DNA of 40,112 nucleotides from Proteiniphilum sp. UBA5384 (GTDB lineage: Bacteria; Bacteroidota; Bacteroidia; Bacteroidales; Dysgonomonadaceae), in the NCBI RefSeq assembly GCF_002410825.1, contig NZ_DHOS01000010.1, positions 1-40,112 of the forward strand. The letters are read 5' to 3'. Within the stretch, counting starts at the first letter, position 1; every line of letters begins with the position of its first letter. Below, piece after piece: positions 15,912 through 24,967 of this stretch. Under the pieces are notes generated by a model. The model was not told the DNA's origin. It saw only the letters and a list, made by a program, of their open reading frames with translations, and did not search any database. Made by a program: the position numbers and the translations under genes.

Positions 15912-17021
15912 ATGATCCAAAATGATTTACCTGCGATTTTTCGTGACTTCGATCCAATAGAAGATAAGATGCTGCAGGTCATCGACAATGAAGGGAATGT
16001 GGTGAATGAACCGCTGATGCCCGCATTGGAGGACGAAATAATTATAGATGCTTATAAGCAGATGTTATACGAGCGGCTGGCCGATGAGATGGCTGTCTCT
16101 TATCAGCGCCAGGGACGGATGTACACCTATACACCCAATATGGGGCAGGAAGCTATCCATATTGCCGCCGGAATGAATATCCGGAAAGAGGACTGGGTGG
16201 TGCCTGCTTTCCGGGAAATGGGTACCCTACTGGCTAAAGGGGTTACCATGAAAGAGATGTTCCTGTTTTATCTGGGAAATGAACAAGGCGGCAGTTTCAA
16301 GGATGCCTACCATGTCCTGCCGATCGCGATTTCTATCGGAACGCAATTTCATCATGCCACCGGTATAGGTTATTCCGTGAAATACCGGAAAAAAGATGAA
16401 GCGGTATATACTTTTATCGGTGACGGAGGTACTTCGGAAGGTGATTTCAGCGAAGGGCTGAATTTTGCCGGTGTATGGCAGGTGCCGGTCGTCTTTACGA
16501 TACAAAATAACCAGTATGCTATTTCCGTCCCGGTGAAGTCGCAGACCAATTCGATCAACCTTGCGGTGAAATCGGTCGCTTTTGGTATCCCGGGAATCAA
16601 GGTGGATGGCAATGATTTTCTTGCCATGTATCTGGTTTATAAAACGGCCTCCGAATACGTCCGGTCAGGGAAGGGACCCGTGCTGATCGAAGCTGTCACC
16701 TATCGTCGTGGTGCCCATACCACCTCGGACGATCCCTCGAAATACAGGTGTAAGGATGAGGAAACGCTATGGGGGCTGACTGATCCGTTGATCCGTCTGA
16801 AACGTTTTATGCAGAATAAGGGAATATGGCAGATCGATGAAGAAAAACTTATTGAAGAATACCGGTTGGAGATCGATGCCCAGTTTGTAGATGCGGAAAA
16901 TAACAAGTCCTATCCCTGGGAAGAGGTATTTGAAAATATGTACACCGACATGCCGGACGAGCTAGAGAGACAAAAGATGGAGTATGCACAATTCTTAAGC
17001 TGGAAGGAGAAAAGGAGATGA
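15912..17021 (+). CDS. pdhA: Pyruvate/2-oxoacid dehydrogenase E1 component, alpha subunit
   Basis: A 369-residue thiamine-diphosphate enzyme subunit that, with the beta subunit, decarboxylates a 2-oxoacid and acylates the E2 lipoyl group. The cofactor motif runs from GDGG (170-173) to QNN (198-200), and the GRMYTYTPNMGQEA and RRGAHTTSDDPSKYR stretches match the heterotetrameric type (Gram-positive PdhA/BkdA). The N-terminal VIDNEGNVVNEPLMP recalls Geobacillus PdhA, favouring pyruvate, although branched-chain 2-oxoacids cannot be excluded. The stop overlaps the start of the beta subunit (ATGA), so the pair is translationally coupled. Confidence 0.9.
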   Translation: MIQNDLPAIFRDFDPIEDKMLQVIDNEGNVVNEPLMPALEDEIIIDAYKQMLYERLADEMAVSYQRQGRMYTYTPNMGQEAIHIAAGMNIRKEDWVVPAFREMGTLLAKGVTMKEMFLFYLGNEQGGSFKDAYHVLPIAISIGTQFHHATGIGYSVKYRKKDEAVYTFIGDGGTSEGDFSEGLNFAGVWQVPVVFTIQNNQYAISVPVKSQTNSINLAVKSVAFGIPGIKVDGNDFLAMYLVYKTASEYVRSGKGPVLIEAVTYRRGAHTTSDDPSKYRCKDEETLWGLTDPLIRLKRFMQNKGIWQIDEEKLIEEYRLEIDAQFVDAENNKSYPWEEVFENMYTDMPDELERQKMEYAQFLSWKEKRR

Positions 17022-17995
17022 GCGTAATGACAATGGTAAAGGCGATTAATAATGCGCTCGATATAAAGCTGGAAGAAGATAAGGATATTGTTGTGTATGG
17101 TGAGGATGTAGGCGTGGAGGGCGGCGTTTTCCGTGTGACCGAGGGGTTGCAGCAGAAGTACGGCGTGGAGCGTGTCTTCGACTCCCCCCTGGCGGAGTCG
17201 GGGATTGTCGGTACTGCCCTGGGAATGGCTGTGTCGGGTCTCAGGCCTATCGTGGAACTGCAGTTCGAAGGGTTTACCTTCCCTGCCTTTAACCAGATAC
17301 TCTCCAATGTGTCACGCATGCAGAACCGTTCCCGTAAGAAATACGGAGTGCCGATGGTGATCCGTTTTCCCTATGGTGGTGGTGTCAATGCCCTGGAGCA
17401 TCATTCCGACAGTCCTGAAGCCCTGTTTGCCCATATACCGGGGCTCAAGGTAGTGATCCCGTCCACTCCCCATGATGCGAAAGGGTTGATGATTTCCGCT
17501 ATCGAAAGCAATGACCCCATTATCTTTATGGAGCCGAAACGGATTTACCGGGCAATCAAGCAGGAGGTTTCTGAAGAGAAGTTTACCCTTCCCCTTGGCA
17601 AGGCCCGCGTGGTGCAGGAAGGGACAGATATAACGATTGTGGCTTTCGGAGCCATGATCCGTGAATGCCAGAGAGCAATCGCAATGGCACAGGAGACCGG
17701 CATTTCGGTGGAGTTGATCGACTTGCGTTCCATTTATCCCATCGACCGGGAAACCGTCGGGAATTCTGTGCGGAAAACGGGACGTATGCTTATCGTGGCC
17801 GAAGCACACCAATCTTTCAGTGTCGGGTCGGAGTTAATCGCTATCGCCAATGAGGAGGCTTTCCTCTATCTGGAAGCACCCCCCCGGAGGGTGGCAGGAT
17901 TCGATACCATTGTTCCGTTGGCACAGGGGGAGAAGTATTATATAATTTCGCCCGAGCGTATTTTTTATGAAATTGAAAAGAGCATTAAGTTTTAA
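17018..17995 (+). CDS. pdhB: Pyruvate/2-oxoacid dehydrogenase E1 component, beta subunit
   Basis: A 325-residue transketolase-like subunit. It has the pyrimidine-binding domain (about 1-175) with VYGEDVGVEGGVFRVTEGL and the PGLKVVIPSTP segment, and the transketolase C-terminal domain (about 195-315) with VELIDLRSIYPID. It completes the E1 heterotetramer with the gene just upstream, overlapping it by four bases. Length and motifs are normal. A 190-base gap containing two tandem palindromic repeats separates it from the E2 gene, so E2 may be expressed at a different level. Confidence 0.92.
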   Translation: MSVMTMVKAINNALDIKLEEDKDIVVYGEDVGVEGGVFRVTEGLQQKYGVERVFDSPLAESGIVGTALGMAVSGLRPIVELQFEGFTFPAFNQILSNVSRMQNRSRKKYGVPMVIRFPYGGGVNALEHHSDSPEALFAHIPGLKVVIPSTPHDAKGLMISAIESNDPIIFMEPKRIYRAIKQEVSEEKFTLPLGKARVVQEGTDITIVAFGAMIRECQRAIAMAQETGISVELIDLRSIYPIDRETVGNSVRKTGRMLIVAEAHQSFSVGSELIAIANEEAFLYLEAPPRRVAGFDTIVPLAQGEKYYIISPERIFYEIEKSIKF

Positions 17996-18067
17996 TCCGG
18001 ATAAATCGGAACAAGTAATGTCAATGAGAATAATCCCGATGAATCGGGACATGTAGTGCCAATGTGA
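17996..18067 (+). repeat. Two tandem imperfect palindromic repeats between E1-beta and E2
   Basis: A 34-base unit beginning TCCGGATAAATCGGAACA (17996-18029) recurs at 18034-18067 as TCCCGATGAATCGGGACA, with 27 of 34 positions identical and a period of 38. Each unit starts with a palindrome; in the second, TCCCGAT pairs with ATCGGGA around a 2-base centre. Both units end in a GTxxTGxCAATG-like stretch, and the second contains GTGCCAAT, the word tandemly repeated before mnmE. The first copy begins directly after the pdhB stop codon. Confidence 0.7.
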
Positions 18068-18185
18068 CTGATAAAAAAGAAGTCCGAAGTTGAGAAGTAA
18101 AGAAGTTGATTTTTCACTTTTTACTTTTCACATTAGTTTAGTTTAGTCTTGGCTCTTGCCTCTAAATATCTAAAAATCAATTATA

Positions 18186-19508
18186 ATGAGGTTTGTATTT
18201 AATTTCCCCGACTTGGGCGAAGGATTGGAAGAAGGAACCATATTGGAGTGGTTTGTTTCGGAAGGAGATAATGTGAAAGTGGGTGATTCTCTGGTGCAGA
18301 TGGAAACAGACAAAGTAGTAGCTGATATTCCTTCTCCCAAAAGTGGCACTGTTATCGCCTGCCACGGCAATGTGGGCGATGTAATTCATGTGGGTTCGCC
18401 GCTTGTGGAGATAGAAATAGAGGGCAGTGGAGCGCGCGAGGGGAATACTGAAAAGGAAAATACTGATACCGGCAAACCGATAGTCGTAGATGCGGGATTG
18501 CCCGTGGAAGCTATTGTTGAATCGGAAGAGGGTGCAGCGGTAGTAGGAACCATGGAATTGGCCGGTGAAGGCTCTTTACTGGCTTCTAGCAACGAAGTCT
18601 CTGCCGAAACAACCAATATGGATAAAGCGGGATGCAAAGTCCTTGCCACACCGGTCGCCCGTGCTATGGCAAAAGAGATGGGGATCGATATCAACCATGT
18701 GCCGGGTAGTGGTCCCTCGGGAAGAGTCAAAAAAGAAGATATACTGAATTATACATCACCATCCACAGAGGGGAGTGGTAAAACAAGTGCAATTGCACCC
18801 CGGATGGAAGATGTAACCTACAAGCCACTTACCCAGATCAGGAAGACCATTGCAAAGAATATGCTTCACTCCAAACATAACGCGGCACACATGTCGGTTT
18901 TTGAAGAGGTGGAGATATCCTTGTTGAAGGAGGTCGTTACGAAATACAAACCCAAATTTGCCGCTAAGGATGTGAAGCTCACCTATCTGGCCTTTGTTGT
19001 GAAAGCGGTGGCACAAGCATTGAAACAACATCCCCAGCTTAATTCCCAGATCGATACGGAAAACAACCGGATGATCTTCCGCAACCGTTACCACATCGGT
19101 ATCGCGGTGGATGCCCCCGATGGATTAGTGGTGCCCGTGATCCGGGATGCAGACCGTTTAACTATTTTCGAAATAGCAAAGGCAATAGGTGAATTGGCCC
19201 AAAAGGCACGGGAGAGAAAATTAGTATTGGAAGATATGAAAGAAGGTTCTTTTACCATCACCAGCTTCGGCTCCATTGGCGGTATTTTTGCTACGCCGGT
19301 GATCAATTTTCCTCAAGCCGGTATATTGGGTATCGGGCGTATCCTGAAAACGCCTATCGTGAAAGATGACGAAATCGTGGTAGGCAATATCATGCCTGTT
19401 TCACTTACCGTCGACCATCGTATTGTGGATGGTGGCGAGACCACCCGCTTTGTTAAGAGGGTAATGGAATACCTCTCTGATCCCGTATCGTTATTGATGG
19501 ATGATTAG
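18186..19508 (+). CDS. pdhC: Dihydrolipoamide acyltransferase, E2 component of 2-oxoacid dehydrogenase
   Basis: A 440-residue E2 core protein. It has a lipoyl domain (1-77) with the lipoylated lysine Lys43 in METDKVV, an Ala/Glu/Gly-rich linker, a peripheral-subunit-binding domain (about 152-188, ATPVARAMAKEMGI and GSGPSGRVKKEDI), and the catalytic acyltransferase domain (about 212-438) with the HxxxD motif His411/Asp415 in DHRIVDGG. It takes the acyl group from E1 and passes it to coenzyme A. It has only one lipoyl domain. The third partner, lipoamide dehydrogenase (E3), is not in this window. Confidence 0.93.
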   Translation: MRFVFNFPDLGEGLEEGTILEWFVSEGDNVKVGDSLVQMETDKVVADIPSPKSGTVIACHGNVGDVIHVGSPLVEIEIEGSGAREGNTEKENTDTGKPIVVDAGLPVEAIVESEEGAAVVGTMELAGEGSLLASSNEVSAETTNMDKAGCKVLATPVARAMAKEMGIDINHVPGSGPSGRVKKEDILNYTSPSTEGSGKTSAIAPRMEDVTYKPLTQIRKTIAKNMLHSKHNAAHMSVFEEVEISLLKEVVTKYKPKFAAKDVKLTYLAFVVKAVAQALKQHPQLNSQIDTENNRMIFRNRYHIGIAVDAPDGLVVPVIRDADRLTIFEIAKAIGELAQKARERKLVLEDMKEGSFTITSFGSIGGIFATPVINFPQAGILGIGRILKTPIVKDDEIVVGNIMPVSLTVDHRIVDGGETTRFVKRVMEYLSDPVSLLMDD

Positions 19509-19526
19509 AAAAGTTTATTAAATTTG
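19494..19526 (+). promoter_or_regulatory. Possible promoter of the ROK gene
   Basis: TTG at 19494-19496 and TAAATTTG at 19519-19526 (22-base spacer) approximate the Bacteroidales promoter. The boxes overlap the end of the E2 gene. The spacing is slightly long, so a read-through operon is also possible. Confidence 0.35.
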
Positions 19527-19553
19527 TACCAGATATTGAAATAAAGTAAATAT

Positions 19554-20387
19554 ATGGGAAACATTCTTGGTATTGATATGGGCGGTACCTCCATTGTTGG
19601 AGGTCGAATAGAAGGTGAGCATATAGCCGGGCAGATTATAGTAGATACCTGTGCCCGGGAGGGGGGTGAAAAAACATTGAATATACTGAAGGGACTTATC
19701 CGTCAGCTAAAGACTACTGATACCAGGGCGATCGGAATAGGAGTGCCGAGTGTAGTAGACCGGGAGAAAGGGATTGTCTATAATGTCCAGAATATAAGGA
19801 ATTGGGATGAAGTATATCTGAAATCCCTTCTTGAAGCGGAATTTGGACTGCCTGTTTATATTGATAATGATGCTAACTGTTTTGCCTATGGGGAGAAAAT
19901 CTTTGGAAAAGGCAAAAATTTTGAAAATTTTGTGGGTATTACATTAGGAACAGGCGTAGGAGGGGGGATCATTCAGGATAATCATCTGTTATTCGACTCC
20001 AACTGTGGTTCCGGAGAATTTGGAGAGATACCCTATCTCGATTCAATCCTTGAGGAATATTGCGGAAGTCGTTTCTTTACCCGGACGACAAGCCGTTCAG
20101 GCTATGAAATTGCATTAAAAGCGAGGGAAGGAGATATAGAGTCGATTGAAATATATAACCAATATGGAAAACATATCTCTGCGTTGGTGAAAGTGATATT
20201 GTTGATCCTTGATCCGCAGGCTATTATTTTCGGAGGTTCCATATCTAAGTCATTCGACCTCTTTAAAGATTCAATGTATGAGAATCTGAAAGGTTTCCCT
20301 TATCCCAAGTCGGTGGAGAAAGTTCAAATATTGACTTCCGACCTGCATAATATCGGAATTCTTGGAGCAGGCGCTTTGTGTGTATAG
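19554..20387 (+). CDS. ROK family sugar kinase
   Basis: A 277-residue ASKHA-fold kinase of the ROK family. The phosphate-binding motif DMGGT (8-12) opens the protein, and IGVPSVVD, YIDNDANCFAYGE and GITLGTGVGGGII follow in the expected order. The usual ROK zinc-binding CxCGxxGCxE loop is missing; the corresponding region reads GEIPYLDSILEEYCGSRF, as in some Bacteroidales ROK proteins. It probably phosphorylates a hexose or amino-sugar, but specificity cannot be read. It follows the E2 gene by 45 bases, with its own possible promoter. A nitroreductase fragment begins immediately after its stop. Confidence 0.88.
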   Translation: MGNILGIDMGGTSIVGGRIEGEHIAGQIIVDTCAREGGEKTLNILKGLIRQLKTTDTRAIGIGVPSVVDREKGIVYNVQNIRNWDEVYLKSLLEAEFGLPVYIDNDANCFAYGEKIFGKGKNFENFVGITLGTGVGGGIIQDNHLLFDSNCGSGEFGEIPYLDSILEEYCGSRFFTRTTSRSGYEIALKAREGDIESIEIYNQYGKHISALVKVILLILDPQAIIFGGSISKSFDLFKDSMYENLKGFPYPKSVEKVQILTSDLHNIGILGAGALCV

Positions 20388-20390
20388 TTT

Positions 20391-20651
20391 ACGGATACCC
20401 CTCCGCAATTCTCCGATCTGTTGTGGGCGGCTAACGGCTTTAACCGTGATGGTAAACGCACTGCGCCGACGGCAAACAACCGTCAGGAATTGGACCTGTA
20501 TGTAATAACCAAGCGTGGAGTCTATTTGAATGATGCCCGTAACCATCTTTTGATATCCCGACTAGCCTCTGTCCCTTGTTTCACTTTCTGTCCTGCCTTC
20601 TTCCGTCATGAGGGTAGAATGCTTACCTGTGGAGGAAAAACAAATTTTTAG
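20391..20651 (+). pseudogene. Nitroreductase (SagB/ThcOx-like) internal fragment
   Basis: From 20391 the frame reads TDTPPQFSDLLWAANGFNRD, then KRTAPTANNRQELDLYVITK and GVYLNDARNHLL. This matches the middle of SagB/ThcOx-type FMN nitroreductases, whose signature is LLWAA-G-NR-D-RRTAPSA-N-QE. There is no start codon or N-terminal part, and after about 20570 the frame loses similarity and ends at 20649-20651. It is therefore a truncated remnant. It lies directly behind the ROK stop, in the same frame by chance or because of a deletion that joined the two. Confidence 0.68.
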
Positions 20652-20704
20652 ATGCCCTAAGATAGTTTAATCACAAAATAACAGCCGCGTATGCTAAAAA
20701 CAAC

Positions 20705-20712
20705 TACTTTTG
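20705..20712 (+). promoter_or_regulatory. Possible -7 box of the DUF5686 gene
   Basis: TACTTTTG at 20705-20712 matches TAnnTTTG, 34 bases before the ATG at 20746. It is the same octamer as in the inverted repeat at the left window edge. No clear -33 box is seen. Confidence 0.35.
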
Positions 20713-20745
20713 TTCCTTCATATCGGTTAATGTTGATGTAGGTGG

Positions 20746-23328
20746 ATGAAGGGTAGATCGTTGTATAAGTATTACAGACTGTTTTTCTTGATGAGGCTCA
20801 TAACCTTTAGCGGGTATGCGCAAACTGTCACATCCGCGTCGGGTTTGGTGCAGGACGCAGTTACGGGTGAAGACTTGCCTTTCGTTACAGTCATGTTTGA
20901 AAATTCAACCATCGGCACGGCAACTGATGACAACGGCCAGTTTGAATTGAAAAACACGCAAGGATACCACACCTTGCAGGTCTCTTTCGTCGGATATGAG
21001 ACGAAAAAAATCCCTTTGAAAGCGGGAACCCATAATGCCGGACTGGAGATATTGCTGACACCGTCCACTATGGAACTCGACGAAGTGGTCATCCGTCCGA
21101 AAAGGGAGCGATACCGCAGAAGAAATAATCCCGCCGTCGATTTGATCCGGAATGTGATCGAACACAAGGACCAAAACCGGATCACCTCCCTGGATGAATA
21201 TCAGGTGGAGACCTACGAGAAAATTTCCCTGGCTTTGGATCAATTTAATCCCGATGCCGGTCAGAACGCATTTCTCCGGCGTTTTCCCTTTCTTGTGAAC
21301 TATGTCGATTCCTCGGCTATCGACGGAAATCCGATACTGACACTTTCCATACGGGAGAAACTGGCAGACCAATATTACCGCAAAGACCCACGGTCGGAAA
21401 AAACAATCTACAAGGCATTGAGACAGGAGGGTATCGACCGGGAACTGGATAATTACGGCGCATTCACTGCCAATCTCGAGGAAATCTTTCACGAGGTGAA
21501 CATTTTCGACAACGACATTAAATTCCTGCTCAACCGCTTTGTGAGCCCGCTCTCCTCCACGCTGGCGACGGCCTATTATCAATACTTTATTATGGATACC
21601 GTGGCAGTAAATGGAGACCAGTGCATCGACCTGGCTTTTGTACCTGCCAATTCACAAAGCTATGGGTTTACCGGACGGCTCTATATTTTGACGGATGGTA
21701 CCTACGCTGTCAAGAAAGCCACCTTGAACGTTCCGAAACAAATCAACCTCAACTTCGTCAACCATATCCAGATAGAACAGGAGTTCAAACAGACGCCGGA
21801 GGGGGTATGGGCACCCGACAGGGTGGATACTTATGTGCAAGGACGATTTGTGAAAGGTACGCAACCGCTGTATGTCCATCAGTTGAAAAGTTACGACCAT
21901 TACCGCTATGAGGTCACGAACCGCGATTCGGTCTTCGCCTTGCAGGGCGACGTGCATACGGCACCCAACGTTGTCATGAGCGATGCGCTGTGGGCAGAAC
22001 GGAGGCAAGTACCTCTCCCCGCAAGCGAAGATGCCATGGGAGAGATCATGGATCAGTTTTATGACCGGAACTCGTTCAAGGTCTTCATGAAGGTGCTGGG
22101 AGTGGTAGTGTCAGGCTTTATCGAAACCAGTAGGGAACATGATACCAATAAGTTGGATATCGGTCCCATGAACAGCTCTATCTCGTTCAACGAAGTGGAA
22201 GGGTTGAGACTGCGTGCCGGGGCTATGACCACGGCCAACTTGCATCCCCACCTCTTTTTCGGAGGATATGCGGCCTACGGATTCAAAGATCATAAATGGA
22301 AATATTCGGCCAAGGCAACCTACAGTTTCAACGACAAGGAATACCATGAGAAGGAGACTCCATTGAATAACCTTAGCTTGTCGCACGAGTTCGATATTTT
22401 CACACCCGGGCATACATTCTTCAATACCGGCCAGGACAACATGTTGCTCTCCTTTAGGACGGGGAAGGTGATGGATAAGATGAATTATCTCCGCACTACG
22501 CGGCTGCAATACGAGAAAGAGTGGCTCAATGGCCTTACGGTAAGCACATGGCTGCAACATCAGAACAATGAGGCCGCAGGCGCGCTGCAATATATCCGGC
22601 ATGACGGGAACGACCTTTTTACCCAATTGACCGATTTCACCACTGCCGAATGGGGTGCCTCGTTGCGTTTTGCACCGGGAGAACGTCCGTTTAATACCCG
22701 TGTGGGAAAAGAATCGGTCGGTAACCTCTCCAACGATACGCCCATCTTTTTCCTTTCCCACCAAATCGGGACGGACGGTGTGGCAGGAGGCGATTATTCC
22801 TACCAACATACGGAGTTGAGCATGGAAAAACGCATCTGGCTCTCGTCTTTCGGGCATATCGATACGAAGATAAAAGCCGGGAAAGTGTGGGACAAGGTGC
22901 CTTTCCCCCTGTTGATCATGCCCAATGCCAATCAATCGTGGACTATCCAGAAGGATGCTTTCCACCTGATGAACGCCATGGAATTTGTCGCCGACCAATA
23001 TGTTTCAATAACGGCAAATTACCATTTGAAAGGGTTTATCCTCAACCGTATTCCCCTTGTCAACCGCCTGAAAATGCGCGAAGTGGTATCTTTCAGTGGT
23101 GTTTACGGGGATTTATCCGATAAAAATAACCCATACCTGACTGACGGGTTATTCCTATTTCCCGAAGGAACTTTTATGTTCGGCAATAAACCCTATATGG
23201 AATATAGCGTGGGGGTTGAGAATATACTCAAGGTGCTGCAAATAAGTTACTACCGTCGACTTAGCTACCTCGATCATCCGGAAATCTCCAAAGACGGGAT
23301 ACGGGTAAACCTCAGGTTCACTTTCTGA
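20746..23328 (+). CDS. DUF5686 outer-membrane protein with carboxypeptidase-regulatory-like domain
   Basis: An 860-residue exported protein. After a signal-like N-terminus (about 1-26, ending SGYAQ) comes a CarboxypepD_reg-like domain (about 33-113) with LPFVTVMFENSTIGTATDD and VSFVGYETKKIPL, the plug-like module common in TonB-dependent receptors. The remainder matches DUF5686 (about 130-860) and ends in an aromatic beta-strand GIRVNLRFTF, a typical outer-membrane barrel C-terminus. Such proteins are Bacteroidota-specific; their cargo or function is not established. The gene is monocistronic and converges on the sialate esterase, with 20 bases between the stops. Confidence 0.85.
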   Translation: MKGRSLYKYYRLFFLMRLITFSGYAQTVTSASGLVQDAVTGEDLPFVTVMFENSTIGTATDDNGQFELKNTQGYHTLQVSFVGYETKKIPLKAGTHNAGLEILLTPSTMELDEVVIRPKRERYRRRNNPAVDLIRNVIEHKDQNRITSLDEYQVETYEKISLALDQFNPDAGQNAFLRRFPFLVNYVDSSAIDGNPILTLSIREKLADQYYRKDPRSEKTIYKALRQEGIDRELDNYGAFTANLEEIFHEVNIFDNDIKFLLNRFVSPLSSTLATAYYQYFIMDTVAVNGDQCIDLAFVPANSQSYGFTGRLYILTDGTYAVKKATLNVPKQINLNFVNHIQIEQEFKQTPEGVWAPDRVDTYVQGRFVKGTQPLYVHQLKSYDHYRYEVTNRDSVFALQGDVHTAPNVVMSDALWAERRQVPLPASEDAMGEIMDQFYDRNSFKVFMKVLGVVVSGFIETSREHDTNKLDIGPMNSSISFNEVEGLRLRAGAMTTANLHPHLFFGGYAAYGFKDHKWKYSAKATYSFNDKEYHEKETPLNNLSLSHEFDIFTPGHTFFNTGQDNMLLSFRTGKVMDKMNYLRTTRLQYEKEWLNGLTVSTWLQHQNNEAAGALQYIRHDGNDLFTQLTDFTTAEWGASLRFAPGERPFNTRVGKESVGNLSNDTPIFFLSHQIGTDGVAGGDYSYQHTELSMEKRIWLSSFGHIDTKIKAGKVWDKVPFPLLIMPNANQSWTIQKDAFHLMNAMEFVADQYVSITANYHLKGFILNRIPLVNRLKMREVVSFSGVYGDLSDKNNPYLTDGLFLFPEGTFMFGNKPYMEYSVGVENILKVLQISYYRRLSYLDHPEISKDGIRVNLRFTF

Positions 23329-23348
23329 ATGCAAATTCACTGTTTCTA

Positions 23349-24767
23349 TTATTTCTCAAATGAATCTGTTCTGAACGGTACTACCGGTAATTCACGCGTA
23401 CCGGCAAAGTTCCCTGTCTGAAAGTTACGGAAACAATAACGGACAGCTACCGGTTTGTCAACCCCTTCGCGGAACACTTCCACTTTGCCGTCACGAACTA
23501 CTGCCACGGCGGGAAGGAACTGTCCGTCTTCGGCAGCAATCTCGAATCCTTCGATACCGTCTGTGCGGTTGAATCCCTCTCTTGCATGATCGAAGGAGAG
23601 AATTACCTTACCGTCACGAATCTCCATTGAATTATACTCGGGGCCACGGGCAACTACCCGGTCATACCCATAGGTTTTGTTAAGCGCCATAAATGCGAGC
23701 CGTTTTCCTACATCCGTTTTATTGCGGGGGTGGATATTGGTTAACTCATAAGGTTCCACCAAATCGTTCGTGGAGATCATCCCGCTATGAGGAATCAGTT
23801 TTTGTGCTTTAAACTGCGCCTCGCGCAGATAGGCTGCACTGCTATCATCTCCATTGCCATAGGCATAAGGAGCAATTTCCACATAGTAAAACGGCAGTTC
23901 AGGATTATTCCATTGTTTGCGCCAGAGGGTCACCATATTGTAAAGGCGTTCAGCATACACCTGATGGGCACCGACATTCGATTCTCCCTGATACCAGATA
24001 AAGCCTTTTACTATATAATGGGTAAGCGGATGGATCATGCCATTGTACATCAGCAGCGGACGGGCCATTGGATGTAATTTATTGACCGCTTCTTCATTCA
24101 GATCCACATCGGGATAAGTCTCGAGGATTTCCCTGCTGGTCCACCCTTCTACCTTGGTACCTCCCCAGGAAGAAACAATAATACCTACGGGTACATTCAG
24201 CGACCGGTGGAGTGTTTCCGCAAAGAAAAATGCCGTGGCACTGAATCCCGGTGAATTGGCCGGATTGCATACCTGCCAGCGTCCTTCTACACTCTCTAAT
24301 GGTTCAAAAGAAGGTGTTTTAGGTATGGTGACAAATCGTATGGCGGGATATTGTCCGGAGAAGGCAATGGTTTCGTTGGCACCCAGTATGGGGTTGTTAT
24401 TAAAACCTTGTAAGGGCATTTCCATATTGCTCTGTCCGGATGCCAACCATACTTCCCCAATTAGGATATCCTTGAGGACTATCTCTTCCCCATCGGAAAT
24501 TGTAATGGTCCGTGGGTTAAAGCTTGCTTCGGGCGTTTCGATCACGGCGAGCCAGTTTCCTTCGTTGTCGACTGTGGCTCTCACTGCCGTTTTGCTCCAA
24601 CAAGGCTTGACCTCTACTGTTTTGCCCGGACCGGCTTTTCCCCATATATTCACTTTGCTATTTTGTTGCAGTACCATCCCGTCGCTCAGGATTTCCGGCA
24701 ATACCGGCTTTCCGTATAAAACCATACCGAGAATAAGAAGTACCGGTAATAGAAAAAATCGTTTCAT
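23349..24767 (-). CDS. Sialate O-acetylesterase
   Basis: A 472-residue exported SGNH-type esterase. After a signal peptide (1-20) the catalytic block GQSNMEMPL holds the nucleophile Ser113. FIWYQGESN gives the family Gly/Asn blocks, and NIHPRNK near residue 360 supplies the likely catalytic His. The family (DUF303, sialate O-acetylesterase) removes acetyl groups from sialic acids or plant polysaccharides in the periplasm. No sialidase, SusCD pair or sialic-acid catabolic gene is nearby, so the glycan target is open. A promoter-like box lies about 125 bases upstream. Confidence 0.9.
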   Translation of the reverse strand: MKRFFLLPVLLILGMVLYGKPVLPEILSDGMVLQQNSKVNIWGKAGPGKTVEVKPCWSKTAVRATVDNEGNWLAVIETPEASFNPRTITISDGEEIVLKDILIGEVWLASGQSNMEMPLQGFNNNPILGANETIAFSGQYPAIRFVTIPKTPSFEPLESVEGRWQVCNPANSPGFSATAFFFAETLHRSLNVPVGIIVSSWGGTKVEGWTSREILETYPDVDLNEEAVNKLHPMARPLLMYNGMIHPLTHYIVKGFIWYQGESNVGAHQVYAERLYNMVTLWRKQWNNPELPFYYVEIAPYAYGNGDDSSAAYLREAQFKAQKLIPHSGMISTNDLVEPYELTNIHPRNKTDVGKRLAFMALNKTYGYDRVVARGPEYNSMEIRDGKVILSFDHAREGFNRTDGIEGFEIAAEDGQFLPAVAVVRDGKVEVFREGVDKPVAVRYCFRNFQTGNFAGTRELPVVPFRTDSFEK

Positions 24768-24890
24768 TTGCTTTTAGTTTTTTATATGATTGGAACTTAA
24801 ATGGCTGCATGTTCAATTTCGATTTTATCCTTGTGGAACGATAATGTGATTTCACGAAATGATATAACCGGAATCATTGTCCATGATTTG

Positions 24891-24898
24891 CAAATTTA
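24891..24898 (-). promoter_or_regulatory. Possible -7 box of the sialate O-acetylesterase gene
   Basis: The minus strand reads TAAATTTG at 24898-24891, matching TAnnTTTG. The leader to the ATG at 24767 would be about 115 bases, longer than usual. No feature was recognised in that leader. Confidence 0.4.
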
Positions 24899-24967
24899 GC
24901 AAATTATCCTGATAGAAAGTGAAAATAGGGGGATATTTGAGACGGATTAAATAATTAATTGAAAAAA

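Noticed and set aside
20905..21582. 225-codon minus-strand ORF
   Set aside because: Antisense shadow of the N-terminal part of the DUF5686 gene.
21621..21911. 96-codon plus-strand ORF overlapping the DUF5686 gene
   Set aside because: Out-of-frame shadow within a continuous coding region.
22111..22998. 295-codon minus-strand ORF inside the DUF5686 gene
   Set aside because: It lies fully antisense to DUF5686 coding sequence and lacks domain features or a start signal.
24154..24777. 207-codon plus-strand ORF
   Set aside because: Antisense to the sialate O-acetylesterase, whose catalytic motifs are clear.
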